From Burkholderia pyrrocinia (lineage in GTDB: Bacteria; Pseudomonadota; Gammaproteobacteria; Burkholderiales; Burkholderiaceae): a stretch of 64,000 nt of DNA. The DNA lies in assembly GCF_001028665.1 (NCBI RefSeq), contig NZ_CP011505.1:310001-374000 (forward strand), in the 5' to 3' direction. A program made the position numbers and the translations under genes. Shown piece by piece: positions 27,218 to 37,474 of this stretch (its first letter is position 1; every line of letters starts with the position of its first letter). The notes under the pieces were generated by a model that saw only the letters and a list, made by a program, of their open reading frames with translations, was not told the origin of the DNA and made no database searches.

Positions 27218-28630
27218 ATGGCATCAGACAAACTTTCCGGCGAGCGCGACAGCGGCGAGCCGGTGCAGGCGAAGCGGCCGACTTATGTCGAGGTATCGAG
27301 CTCGATCGAGGAGGAAATCCGCAACGGCACGTATCCGCCGGGCAGCCGCCTGCCGCCGCAGCGCCAGCTCGCGACCGAGCTCGGCATCAACGTGTCGACC
27401 GTGTCCCGCGCCTACAAGGAACTGCAACTGCGCGGCCTCGTGATCGGCAGCAAGCGCCGCGGCTCGCTCGTCACCGGCGGCGCGATGCCGAGCATCGCGC
27501 CGGCCCGTGCATGGCTCGCGGCGGGCAACGGCGTGATCGACCTGACCGTGAACCGCCCGGCGACCGGCGAATTTCTCGCGAGCCTCGCGCGGACGTTCGG
27601 CACGCTGCCGAACGACCCGCGCTTCGCCGCGCTGCAGGAATACCAGCCGCCGCAGGGGCCCGACTGGGCGCGCGCGGCCGGCGCACAGTGGCTTGCCGCG
27701 CCCGGCTTCGCGCCGTCGAGCGACCAGGTGGTCGTCACGAGCGGCGCGCAGCACGGGCTGTATGCGGTGCTGAACAGCCTGATCGGCACCGACGGCGTGA
27801 TCGTCGCCGATCGCCTCACGTATTACGGGCTCAAGGCGCTCGCGCCGGTGTTCCAGTTCGAGATCGTCAGCGCGCCGTCCGACGACGACGGCCTGCTGCC
27901 CGACGAGATCGAGCGGATCTGCCAGCGCATGCCGGTCAAGGCGATCTTCGTCGTGCCGAACCTGCAGAACCCGACCGTGACGACGATGAGCCTCGCGCGC
28001 CGGATGGCGCTCGTCGACATCGCGCGGCGCCATCACGTGACGATCATCGAGGACGATGTGTACGGCCCGCTCGTACGCGACCGGCTGCCGGCGATCGCGG
28101 GGCTGTGCCCCGAGCTGACGTTCCATATCGGCGCGACGTCGAAGATCCTCGCGCCGGGGCTGCGCCTCGGCTACCTGAGCTGCCCGCGCGACAGTGTCGC
28201 GCTATGTGCGGAAGCGGTGCGCACGACCGCGTGGATGCCCGCGCCGATCTCGATGCTGATCGCGACGGTATGGATCGAGGACGGCACCGCCGAGCGGATC
28301 ATGGCCGCGCAACTCGCGGAGATCCGCGCGCGCGTCGATCTCGCGCGGGAACTGCTGCCGGCCGGGCAGTTGAAGTCCGACCCTGCGTGCATGTTCGTGT
28401 GGCTGCGGCTGCCGCCGCCGTGGCGCGCCGACGACTTCGCCGCGAACGCGAAGGCGCGCGGCGTGATCGTGATGCCGTCGTCGACGTTCGCGGTCGACCG
28501 CGCGGAAATCGAACACGGCGTGCGCATCAACCTCGCGTGCCCGGCCACGCGCGACGAGCTCGTCAACGGGCTGCGGATTCTGTCCGGCACGCTGAAGGAC
28601 CGGCCGCGCGCGCTGTTCGGTTCGATCTGA
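27218..28630 (+). CDS. MocR-family regulator (GntR helix-turn-helix fused to class I aminotransferase)
   Basis: The 470-aa protein starts with a GntR winged helix (residues 15-90: YVEVSSSIEEEIRNGTYPPG and LATELGINVSTVSRAYKELQ), joined by a linker to an aminotransferase fold (about 100-460). The PLP lysine is in TSKILAPGLRLGYL, the cofactor-contacting Asp in IIEDDVYG, and NLQNPT is the family motif. MocR proteins use PLP and often an amino compound as effectors and usually control a divergent gene. Here that would be the DadA-like/LivJ pair. Confidence 0.92.
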   Translation: MASDKLSGERDSGEPVQAKRPTYVEVSSSIEEEIRNGTYPPGSRLPPQRQLATELGINVSTVSRAYKELQLRGLVIGSKRRGSLVTGGAMPSIAPARAWLAAGNGVIDLTVNRPATGEFLASLARTFGTLPNDPRFAALQEYQPPQGPDWARAAGAQWLAAPGFAPSSDQVVVTSGAQHGLYAVLNSLIGTDGVIVADRLTYYGLKALAPVFQFEIVSAPSDDDGLLPDEIERICQRMPVKAIFVVPNLQNPTVTTMSLARRMALVDIARRHHVTIIEDDVYGPLVRDRLPAIAGLCPELTFHIGATSKILAPGLRLGYLSCPRDSVALCAEAVRTTAWMPAPISMLIATVWIEDGTAERIMAAQLAEIRARVDLARELLPAGQLKSDPACMFVWLRLPPPWRADDFAANAKARGVIVMPSSTFAVDRAEIEHGVRINLACPATRDELVNGLRILSGTLKDRPRALFGSI

Positions 28631-28640
28631 CGGCGGGCGC

Positions 28641-30818
28641 TCAGTCGAGCAAGCCCGCGACGACGTCGACGATCCGCTGCAGCAGCGCTTCGTCGTAAGG
28701 CAGCCACGGCACCGCGCGCAGCGGCGACGGCGGCGGCTCGGTCGCGGGTTCGACGGGCTCGCCGTCGCGCGTCACGCGGCCGGTCGCGCAATGCACCGAC
28801 CACGCGCCGACGCGCACATGGCGTTCGTCGATCGCCATCCTTCCTTGCGCAATCGCGTCGGCGAACACGAGCGACAGCACGTGCTTGCGATGGCGCGCCA
28901 TCACGCCCAGCGGCAAATCCGACAGCCGGTTCAGGCGCTGCCAGCGTTCCGCGTCGATGTCGCGCTGGCGAACCGGATCGACCGCGAGCGCGGCGGCGGT
29001 GGCCGCGCGCGTCGCGTCGTCGTCGAGCGCGAATGCGGACACGCTGACGAGCAGGTCGACCGCGCGCGCCACTTCCGAGAACACGACACGATCGATCTCG
29101 CCGATCGGCAGCGGCACCCAGCGCCGCTCGTGCCGGCGTTCGACGTGCAGCCGGCGCGACGTGCCATGGCTTTCCGAGCCGGGATAGAGCCGGGCATCGA
29201 CGACGAAGGTTGCACGCACGTCGCCGAATTCGCGGACGAGCCCGTCGTCGTATGCGCGGATCGACCAGCCTTCGCGGCGCGCGACGCCGAGCAGCGGCCG
29301 GCTCGACAGCACGTGACCTTCGAACATTGCGGAATCGCTGGCCGCGGCGTCGCTTTCCTCCGGCACGTAGTACTCGCGGAATGCCTGCCTGATTGGCTGC
29401 CGCAGCGCGCGGCCGACGATCGCGCGCTGCCACGCGAGCCGCTCGTCCGCATCGGCCAGCAGCGGGTGCCATAAGCGGATGTCGCTGTCGTCGGCGATGT
29501 CGCACGCGTGCCCCGCCGCGTCGCGCAGCACGACCTTGCCCTTCGCGACGTCAGGCATGAACGACAGCGTCGTCCCGTCATGGCCGCGCGCTTGCCAGAT
29601 CATGCGCGTCGAGAACGCGGCGCCGGCCGGCGCATCGACGAGCCGCTCGCGCCATTCGGCATGGCCGAGCGTGATCGGCTGCCAGAAGCCCGCTTCCATG
29701 CACGCGGCGAGCATCGCGAGCTGCTTGTTGTCGGGCTTCGCGTCGAGCGTCATGCGCAGCGCGGTATGCGGCCGCTCGCCGAGCGCGCGTTCGGCCGGCT
29801 TCAGGTTGCGCGCAAGCTTCTTCTGCACGCCGGCATGACGCACGGCGGCCAGCGCGTCGCGCAGCGCGCGCACGCTCTCGGGTGTCGGGATCGTCTCGAC
29901 CGCGTGGCCGAGCGCGATCGCGAGCGACTGCGACGGCGCCGTCTTCGCGGCGGTCGGCGCGACGCACACGCCCGTCAGCAGCGGCCCGATCAGCGGGCGC
30001 AGCCACGCTTCGTCGCGATAGGCGGCCACGCGCGCCGCGCGGGCGACGACCTGCGCGTCGTCGGTCGTGAACGCGCGATCGGCCTGGTACGGAACGGTGC
30101 CGGCATGAATCGCCGCGACTTGCCGCGCGGCCTCGGTCAGCGCGTCGCGCGCGAATTCGACGTACGCGGCGTCTTCCGCGAGCGTGACGGCCGGATCGCT
30201 GAAGTCGATCCACAGCCGCTTCGGCGCGAAATAGCCGTCGTGCGTCGCGGCCAGCGCGAGCAGCGCGGCCGGCCCGAGTTCGGGCAGCACGTTGAGTTCG
30301 CGCACCCGAAACGGCGAATCCGCCAGCGCTTGCGCATACGCGTCGCGTCGCGCCGAGAAGTCGCGGCGGCCGGCGAACCAGTCGAGCGCATACGCGCCAT
30401 ACGCGGACGCGGCGCGCAGGCCGCCTTCCTCCGGTTCGCCCGCGATGCGCGCAAGCTCGGCCTGCAGCGCGGGCGACGGCAGCGCGTCGAGGCAGGGCAG
30501 TTCCTGCAGCGCGCGCTGCCACGCGCCGGGAGGGATATCGCGGAACAGTTCGAGTGCGGTATCGGCGTCGACGAGCGGCACGAGGCCGAGCGCATCGATC
30601 TGCCCGTGCAGCCAGCGCACGAATTCGGCGCGGGGGTCGTCGTACGCGAAGTCGCGCTGGATGATCTCGCGCTCGGTGCGACGCAGCGCCGGCCACACCG
30701 TGCCGAGCGTGTGCGCGTCGAGCGTCGACAGGTCGATCGGCGTGCCGGTGAAGCGCGGATGGTCGGCGGTGCCGGTCAGCCGCGCAACGAGCAGGGCGGC
30801 GAGCGCGCGGTCAGTCAT
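28641..30818 (-). CDS. DUF4132 domain protein
   Basis: The start at 30818 (ATG) gives 725 aa and an 8-bp overlap with the HipB-like gene upstream; a longer 873-aa frame would cover that gene and is rejected. The C-terminal 300 residues contain the DUF4132-like core: RLWHPLLADADERLAWQRAI, a REYYVPEES segment and VARREGWSIRAYDDGLVREF. The N-terminal 400 residues are alpha-helical (HEAT-like). Function of the family is unknown; members resemble MolR and WGR-associated proteins. Overlap with an antitoxin-like regulator suggests joint expression. Confidence 0.72.
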   Translation of the reverse strand: MTDRALAALLVARLTGTADHPRFTGTPIDLSTLDAHTLGTVWPALRRTEREIIQRDFAYDDPRAEFVRWLHGQIDALGLVPLVDADTALELFRDIPPGAWQRALQELPCLDALPSPALQAELARIAGEPEEGGLRAASAYGAYALDWFAGRRDFSARRDAYAQALADSPFRVRELNVLPELGPAALLALAATHDGYFAPKRLWIDFSDPAVTLAEDAAYVEFARDALTEAARQVAAIHAGTVPYQADRAFTTDDAQVVARAARVAAYRDEAWLRPLIGPLLTGVCVAPTAAKTAPSQSLAIALGHAVETIPTPESVRALRDALAAVRHAGVQKKLARNLKPAERALGERPHTALRMTLDAKPDNKQLAMLAACMEAGFWQPITLGHAEWRERLVDAPAGAAFSTRMIWQARGHDGTTLSFMPDVAKGKVVLRDAAGHACDIADDSDIRLWHPLLADADERLAWQRAIVGRALRQPIRQAFREYYVPEESDAAASDSAMFEGHVLSSRPLLGVARREGWSIRAYDDGLVREFGDVRATFVVDARLYPGSESHGTSRRLHVERRHERRWVPLPIGEIDRVVFSEVARAVDLLVSVSAFALDDDATRAATAAALAVDPVRQRDIDAERWQRLNRLSDLPLGVMARHRKHVLSLVFADAIAQGRMAIDERHVRVGAWSVHCATGRVTRDGEPVEPATEPPPSPLRAVPWLPYDEALLQRIVDVVAGLLD

Positions 30819-31125
30819 ATGCGCTCTCCTTGCCGGCGGCGCGCGATGCGCGGATGTCGGCGCGGCGGCTCGCGCGAGCCGATTCGCGTTCGACCGGCGC
30901 GCCGCTCGCATCGGGGAGGTCGATGACGATCTGCACGCCGAGCCCCTGCAGGATCCGGAACACCTTGCCCCACCGGACGGTGCCCGCGCCGCCTGCGGCC
31001 TTGACCATGACCGATTCGCTACCGCCGAGACGGCCAGCCGCATCGTTCTGGCGCCATTTCCGTACTTTCCGGGCCGCGCGGATCGCGCCGCCAAGGCCGG
31101 ATGCCTGTTCGATCGTGTGCTGCAT
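30811..31125 (-). CDS. HipB-like helix-turn-helix protein (orphan antitoxin-like)
   Basis: The ATG at 31125 gives 104 aa. Residues 8-65 form an XRE/HipB helix-turn-helix: GGAIRAARKVRKWRQNDAA is followed by an unusual LGGSESVMVKAAGGAGTVRW in place of the usual sequence, and GKVFRILQGLGVQIVIDLP closes the domain. HipB proteins normally neutralise and repress a HipA kinase toxin. No hipA is adjacent. Instead the gene overlaps a DUF4132 gene by 8 bp. The C-terminal tail is charged and Ala/Arg rich, possibly flexible. Confidence 0.7.
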   Translation of the reverse strand: MQHTIEQASGLGGAIRAARKVRKWRQNDAAGRLGGSESVMVKAAGGAGTVRWGKVFRILQGLGVQIVIDLPDASGAPVERESARASRRADIRASRAAGKESAYD

Positions 31126-31447
31126 GGTCGGACTCCACCCGTGAAAACCGTGCGACCGCACAGTATTGCACCCCAATTGCGATCGTCGGACGAAAGACCG
31201 TGCGGCCGTCGCTTCGGGCCGGCGCCGGCGGCGCCGCGCAAGGCTTCCGGCCGCCCGGTCATTTCATAAGACGCACAGTTATCCCGTCATACGCGATTCG
31301 CGCCGAACTGTACTCTTGTTCGCACGATCGATGTGTGTGCTCGTCGCCGACTGTTCTGCTTTTAAGATTCCACCATCAAGTGCACAGTGCCGCAGATCCA
31401 GTCATACCGGAACCCTGCCGGCGCATCTTCAAGAGAGAGCCAGTGCG
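31126..31447. other. Divergent intergenic region
   Basis: The 322 bp between the HipB-like gene (minus) and the mini-ORF preceding the second MocR gene (plus) are AT-richer than the flanks, especially at 31260-31390, and must hold both promoters. No repeat as clear as that at 27014-27203 is seen, and no gene is supported. Confidence 0.4.
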
Positions 31448-31576
31448 ATGGAAAAAGCAAAACCGGAGGGAAAGATCAGGAATCACGACGGCCTGGTCGG
31501 CGGGTGGAACACGCGCGTGTCGGACGCGCGCAGCATGGCGGCGCGGCGGCGCATGCCGACGGGAGGCGCGCGATGA
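31448..31576 (+). CDS. Possible 42-aa leader ORF coupled to the MocR gene
   Basis: An ATG at 31448 opens a 42-codon frame beginning MEKAKPEGKIRNHDG and ending GAR, whose TGA (31574-31576) overlaps the ATG of the MocR gene as ATGA. A GAGAG-type ribosome site lies 8 bp upstream. The overlap suggests translational coupling. The peptide is basic with an Arg run near its end and resembles nothing I know. It may be a genuine small protein or only a translational device. Confidence 0.4.
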   Translation: MEKAKPEGKIRNHDGLVGGWNTRVSDARSMAARRRMPTGGAR

Positions 31577-32997
31577 AACTCTATGAAAAACTCGCGGACG
31601 ATATCGAGCGCCTGATCCGCCAGGGCGTGTACCGGCACGGCGACCGGATTCCGTCGGTGCGGCAGGCGAGCCAGCAGCACCGGATCAGCATCACGACCGT
31701 GCTGCATGCGTATCTGCTGCTCGAAAGCCGCGGGCTGCTGGAAAGCCGGCCGCAGTCGGGCTATTTCGTGAACCTGCGCCGCGACGACAGTCATGCGCCG
31801 GTGCGCGAGCTGCGACCGTCGAAGCCGATCGCGATTTCGTCGTCGGTGGACGTGAGCCGGCTCGTGCTGTCGACGCTGCGCTCGATCGGCACCGACGACG
31901 CGGTGCCGCTCGGCTCGCCGTACCCGGACCCGAGCCTGTTCCCGTTCGAGAAGCTGAACCGCTACGCGTATGCAGCCGGCCGCGACAAGTCGCTGTCGGG
32001 CGTGACGGACGGGCTGCCGCCCGGCCATCCGCGGCTGATCCGGCAGATTGCGCGCCGCTACCTGGAAAACGGGATGTCGGTGGACCCGAACGAGATCATC
32101 GTGACGGTGGGCGCGACGGAGGCGATCAACCTGTGCCTGCAGGCGGTCGCAAAGCCGGGCGATACGATCGCGGTGGAGTCGCCGACGTTCTACGCGATGC
32201 TGCACGCGATCGAGCGGATGGGGATGAAGGCGATCGAGGTCGCGACGCATCCGGAATACGGGATCGACATCGCCGCGCTGGCCGCGATCGCGAAGTCGCA
32301 GCCGATCGCCGCGTGCATGGTGATGCCGAACTTCCAGAACCCGCTGGGCTTTCAGATGCCCGACGAGCGCAAGCGCGAGCTGGTCGAGTTCGCCACGAAG
32401 GCCGGTATGCCGATCATCGAGAACGGTGTGTATAACGAACTGTATTTCGGCGATACGCATCCGAGTTCGTTGAAGTCCTACGACCGCAGCGGAATCGTGC
32501 TGCATTGCTCGTCGTTCTCGAAGAGCCTGACGGCTGCATACCGGATCGGCTGGGCATTGCCGGGCCGCTATCGCGATCAGGTCGAGAAGCTGAAATTCCT
32601 GAATACGCTCGCGACGCCGTCGTTGCCGCAACTGGCGATCGCGGAGTTTCTCGAACGCGACGGCTACGAGCATCACCTGCGGCGCTTACGCAAGGCGTAT
32701 GCACAGCAGGCGAATCTGATGCGTGCGATGGTGTCGCGGTTCTTTCCGGAGGGCACGCGCATTTCGAGTCCGGCCGGCGGGTATGTGCTGTGGGTCGAAC
32801 TGCCCGTGCAGGTCGATGCGATGCGGTTGTATCAGCTTGCGCTGGAGCAGGGGATCACGATCGGGCCTGGCTACATGTTTTCGATTACCGACAGCTACCG
32901 GAACTTCATCCGGTTGAACTACAGCAGCCCGTGGTCGCCGGAGATCGAGCAGGCGGTGATCACGGTCGGGAAGCTGGCCGCGGCGTGCATGAAGTGA
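31573..32997 (+). CDS. MocR/ARO8-type regulator or aminotransferase with GntR domain
   Basis: The 474-aa protein carries a GntR-type winged helix (residues 1-75: YEKLADDIERLIRQGVYRHG, then QHRISITTVLHAYLLLESRG) and a class I aminotransferase domain (about 110-470). Motifs are VTVGATEAINLCLQAVAKPG, MVMPNFQNPLGFQMPDE, the Asp-equivalent region ENGVYNELYFG (here Glu-Asn in place of the usual Asp), and the PLP lysine in SSFSKSLTAAYRIGW. It is different from the MocR protein at 27218. A terminator follows. No clear target gene lies downstream; the HipB/DUF4132 unit is divergent and could be its target. Confidence 0.9.
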   Translation: MKLYEKLADDIERLIRQGVYRHGDRIPSVRQASQQHRISITTVLHAYLLLESRGLLESRPQSGYFVNLRRDDSHAPVRELRPSKPIAISSSVDVSRLVLSTLRSIGTDDAVPLGSPYPDPSLFPFEKLNRYAYAAGRDKSLSGVTDGLPPGHPRLIRQIARRYLENGMSVDPNEIIVTVGATEAINLCLQAVAKPGDTIAVESPTFYAMLHAIERMGMKAIEVATHPEYGIDIAALAAIAKSQPIAACMVMPNFQNPLGFQMPDERKRELVEFATKAGMPIIENGVYNELYFGDTHPSSLKSYDRSGIVLHCSSFSKSLTAAYRIGWALPGRYRDQVEKLKFLNTLATPSLPQLAIAEFLERDGYEHHLRRLRKAYAQQANLMRAMVSRFFPEGTRISSPAGGYVLWVELPVQVDAMRLYQLALEQGITIGPGYMFSITDSYRNFIRLNYSSPWSPEIEQAVITVGKLAAACMK

Positions 32998-33031
32998 CAG
33001 GGCGTGTGTGGTGTCTTGCGCTTCGACGACG

Positions 33032-33060
33032 AAGCCGGCCTTGTGCCGGCTTTTTCTTTT
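33032..33060 (+). terminator. Rho-independent terminator after the second MocR gene
   Basis: AAGCCGGC (33032-33039) and GCCGGCTT (33045-33052) form a perfect 8-bp stem with a 5-base loop, followed by a run of T residues interrupted by one C. It lies 35 bp after the MocR stop and marks the left edge of the accessory island. Confidence 0.85.
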
Positions 33061-33352
33061 TCTTGGGTCTTCGTGGATTCCTGTGGATGTTGCTTGCCGA
33101 CCCGGAGCGGTCATGCCCCAGTGCAAGCGTCGATGACCGCTTCGCAGTAGAGTTCTGCCGGTGATGACGGAGCCTGACAAACGGTTTTCAACGTATTCCG
33201 TCAACGCCCACATTATCGTTTCCCTTATTCACTACTCATGCTCGGGCTGAACTACTCTTCAACAGCCGATTCGATGGAACAACGGCTCGTGGAAATGGTG
33301 ATTTGCGAGGATCTTACCGACTTGGCTTATTCATAAAGAAAATGAGGGTTCC
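33061..33352. other. Left flank of the accessory island
   Basis: This gap has no gene. G+C drops across it, from chromosomal-type sequence at 33060-33170 to AT-richer sequence at 33210-33350, so the island boundary is likely near 33170-33240. It must hold the promoter of the lysozyme gene, which has a GAGGG ribosome site. No direct repeat matching the right flank was seen by eye. Confidence 0.4.
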
Positions 33353-34168
33353 ATGGATAGACGACTCTTTATTTCGGGGATTGCCTCAGGCGCACTCGTC
33401 GAACATCTGTCCGCCTCGGCAGACGAACGACAAGCGATGCCGGGCTCGTTTGAAGCGTTGCTCAGCCGAATCCAGGCTGACTCGGAGATGGTCGAGGCTG
33501 GCTGGAAATACCGAGAGCCTTCCGTAAGCCGAGGGGTTGGTCACGGTGAACCCTCCAAACGTAAGCTTAGCCAAGCGGCGATCGATCTCATTGTTTCCTG
33601 TGAGATCGCCAGTCCAGCCGTCTATGAACGAAAATATCGCCGGCCGATCTGGCCAAAGGGTGCGTCAGGCGTGACTATCGGAGTGGGGTATGACTTGCGC
33701 TACGCAAATGCTAGGTACATAAACCGTGATTGGCCCATGTTAAGCACGGCTGATCGGGCCGCGCTTTTGAAAGTGGCTACACTCTCGGGACAAGCGGCAA
33801 AGGCGGCTTTGCCCCAAGTTCACGACGTCGACATTCCATGGCCTGCTGCGAATAGCCAGTTTTTAGCGTTTCTGCCATATCCAACCAAGCAGACCGAAGG
33901 CGCTTTCCCTAATTGCAACGCGTTGTCCGATGATAGCTTTGGCGCTTTGGTCTCACTGATCTACAACCGCGGACCTGCGATCGTTCGTAACAGTAAGTCC
34001 CGACTGGAGATGTATGAAATAAAGCAGTTGATGGCAGCCAAAAAATTCAAGTCAGTGCCGGACCGCATTCGTTCGATGAAGAGACTTTGGACAACCCCCG
34101 ATTCTCGAGGTCTAGTCCTTCGACGTGAGGCAGAAGCTGCGCTCTTCGAACGAGGACTCCATGCTTGA
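33353..34168 (+). CDS. GH24-type (T4/pesticin-like) lysozyme, exported
   Basis: The 271-aa product starts MDRRLFISGIASGALVEHLS, which resembles a twin-arginine or Sec signal ending near SASA. The lysozyme core shows the catalytic glutamate in LIVSCEIASPAVYE (Glu84), the substrate strand SGVTIGVGYDLRY (residues 105-117) and the family segment SFGALVSLIYNRG. It would cleave peptidoglycan, unlike classic phage endolysins carrying its own export signal. Its last 8 bp overlap the caspase-lysozyme gene, so both were one operon. Codon use and lower G+C mark it as acquired. Confidence 0.82.
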   Translation: MDRRLFISGIASGALVEHLSASADERQAMPGSFEALLSRIQADSEMVEAGWKYREPSVSRGVGHGEPSKRKLSQAAIDLIVSCEIASPAVYERKYRRPIWPKGASGVTIGVGYDLRYANARYINRDWPMLSTADRAALLKVATLSGQAAKAALPQVHDVDIPWPAANSQFLAFLPYPTKQTEGAFPNCNALSDDSFGALVSLIYNRGPAIVRNSKSRLEMYEIKQLMAAKKFKSVPDRIRSMKRLWTTPDSRGLVLRREAEAALFERGLHA

Positions 34169-35283
34169 CCCGATTGCGATCGCCAATGTTGAACACCTTC
34201 TTCGACATCACTGGACTCAGCTGGGCCGCGCCAGAAGATCGCTCCTTGTTGTGGCGTCGCTCGCATGCTGCGGGGCCAGCGCACCACTGCCGGCGCGCAT
34301 CGCACTCGTCATCGGTAACACACACTACACCGCCCTTGACCCGCTGCCGAATGCGCTAGCTGACGCCAAAAGACTGGCAAAACAGTTGCAGCAACTGGGT
34401 TTTGCATTGCAACCAGACAGTCTTGACCTCGATCAGTCGCATTTGACCGCTGCTGTCGCCGCGTTTGGTGACCGGCTGCGTTCCGCCGGACCCAACGCCG
34501 TCGGTTTTTTCTATTATGCTGGTCATGCGGCGCAAGACGAGTTCGGTGTCAACTATCTCCTTCCCATCGATGCTCGAGCACGGACGCCTGCGGACGTTCG
34601 AACTGCAGGAACTCCTTTGCCACCACTGCTGCTGGCACTTGAAGATGCAAACACGCCAGTCAACATAGTGGTCCTCGATGCATGCCGCAGTTGGTACAAG
34701 TCCAAAGGCAATCCAAAAGACCCGAAAGGATTGCACGATATGGGGCAGCACGCCAGCATGCTCATTGCTTACGCCACTCGCGCTGGTGAGACCGCTGACG
34801 AAGGCCCAGGGCTTTCCAGCAGCCCGTTTTCTCGCCGCTTGATTGAAGCACTCGAGCAACATGGGGGCGAACCGCTTGTACTGCTATTCGACGACGTAAA
34901 GACCCTCGTGTACACCGACACGGATGCAGCGCAATCGCCGTTGTTAGTTGACGGTCTTAACGCGTCTGGTCGGTGGAGCTTTGCCAGCGGCACGTTGGAA
35001 AGTGTGCCTGATAAACCAAAACCTAATGGGGCCGCGACAATTTCTCCGTTCCTAGCTAGCCTCGACCGCGCAAAGCTTGTGGCATTTTTCCGTGGGAGGG
35101 AGTCTCTTGCGGACGCCCTGCTTAAGCGTCGTGACGTACTCGCCAAGTACGCGATCGATTCGCCGAACCGGCTTGCTTACTTCCTCGGGAATATCGGTCA
35201 CGAGTCGGGCGGATTCACCGTGTCCAACGAGAAATTCGGATATTCGGCCGCGGACTTGCGCAAAAACTGGTCGAACAAGGTGC

Positions 35284-35286
35284 TAT
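35284..35286. repeat. Left target-site duplication TAT
   Basis: The TAT immediately before the left terminal repeat matches the TAT at 36522-36524 after the right repeat. Deleting the element plus one copy restores the host reading frame. Confidence 0.85.
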
Positions 35287-36457
<1,171 letters not shown>

Positions 36458-36495
36458 CAGACACCTCTTCATGGCGAACATTCTCGCCTAAATCA

Positions 36496-36521
36496 GTGTC
36501 CGGATTCATTAGACCACTACA
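36496..36521. repeat. IS3 right terminal inverted repeat
   Basis: This is the transposase-proximal end of the element, complementary to the left end at its outer 10 and inner 8 positions. The TAT duplication follows directly. Confidence 0.9.
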
Positions 36522-36916
36522 TATCAGATGAAATGGCGCAAGCCATCGTTGGCAAGCCTGAAGCAGTCGCCAATACGATTCACGCCAACACTCTGGGAAA
36601 TGGAGGTCCCGATAGCGGCGATGGGTGGCGCTATCGCGGTCGCGGTCCGTTCGGTTTCTTCGTCACCGGTCGGGAAAATTATAAGCGCTTCGGGGAAATG
36701 ATCGGAGTGAATCTTCTAGACTCGCCAGATTTGGCCGATGATCCAGAGATTGATTTTGCGATTTCGGCGGCAATATGGTCTGCATACAAGGTCAACGCGG
36801 CGGCCGACTCTGACGATCTAGCAGAGGTCGCGCATAGGTTGCGCACGCCCGCCAACCCCGAAAAAATAGCAGCGCGGAGAACCTGGGTTCGGCTGGCGAA
36901 GGAAGCCATCAATTGA

Positions 36917-37474
36917 GGCGCTTCTGGATATAACGGCTCGTAAATTGCTGGTCTATCATGAAGCGAATTCAATTCCCGCAACGCGGTTCGGTGACTGACC
37001 TCGTGCGTCGCTACGATGGTCCAGTCGATCCGATGGGCGCGACAATGGCGCGATATTGCGACGCCCGCCAGCGTTGTCTGTCTCGTGTGTTAGCCGCCGT
37101 GACATTGAAACCGTCCATTTGAGGTCTCGTAACCGACATTCAGACATCAGGCCAATGGCACGGGTCAATGACAGCAACTGGCCGAATCCGGAAGCTCGAA
37201 GTTGGTGGACGGTCGCCCGCGCTGGCGTCGACCGGTTGAATCCGCCACCCTTTTCGGTCGTTGCGGTCCCCAATGGTGAACGGCCGCTTTCTGCCCCAAA
37301 GCCGTCTAGTAGTGAAAAGCCGCGAGCAAGTGGTGAGCCATCTCGCTAATTGTCATCGCGCGGCAGTTGTAGTTATTAAAGCTTTTTTCGCTAGGCTGCG
37401 GCCGGTTTGCGACACCTTATTTAGACTAGGGGGCGGCTTGCGTACCAGAATGGGGCAGTTCACCTTGTACAATC
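36917..37474. other. Non-coding island segment upstream of the STAND nuclease gene
   Basis: These 558 bp hold no convincing gene; open frames lack coding character and start signals. The segment is heterogeneous in composition. A -10-like TACAAT at 37468-37473 directly precedes the ATG of the next gene, and AT-rich stretches at 37375-37395 and 37412-37425 are likelier promoter sites. It may be a junction left by earlier insertions. Confidence 0.45.

Noticed and set aside
28641..31262. 873-aa version of the DUF4132 protein
   Set aside because: The extra N-terminal 148 residues are Arg/Pro-rich and antiparallel-free of any domain, and they cover the HipB-like gene in another frame; the ATG at 30818 is better.
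37056..37349. 97-codon frame upstream of the STAND gene
   Set aside because: Composition is non-coding in character, there is no ribosome site, and no similarity is recognised.
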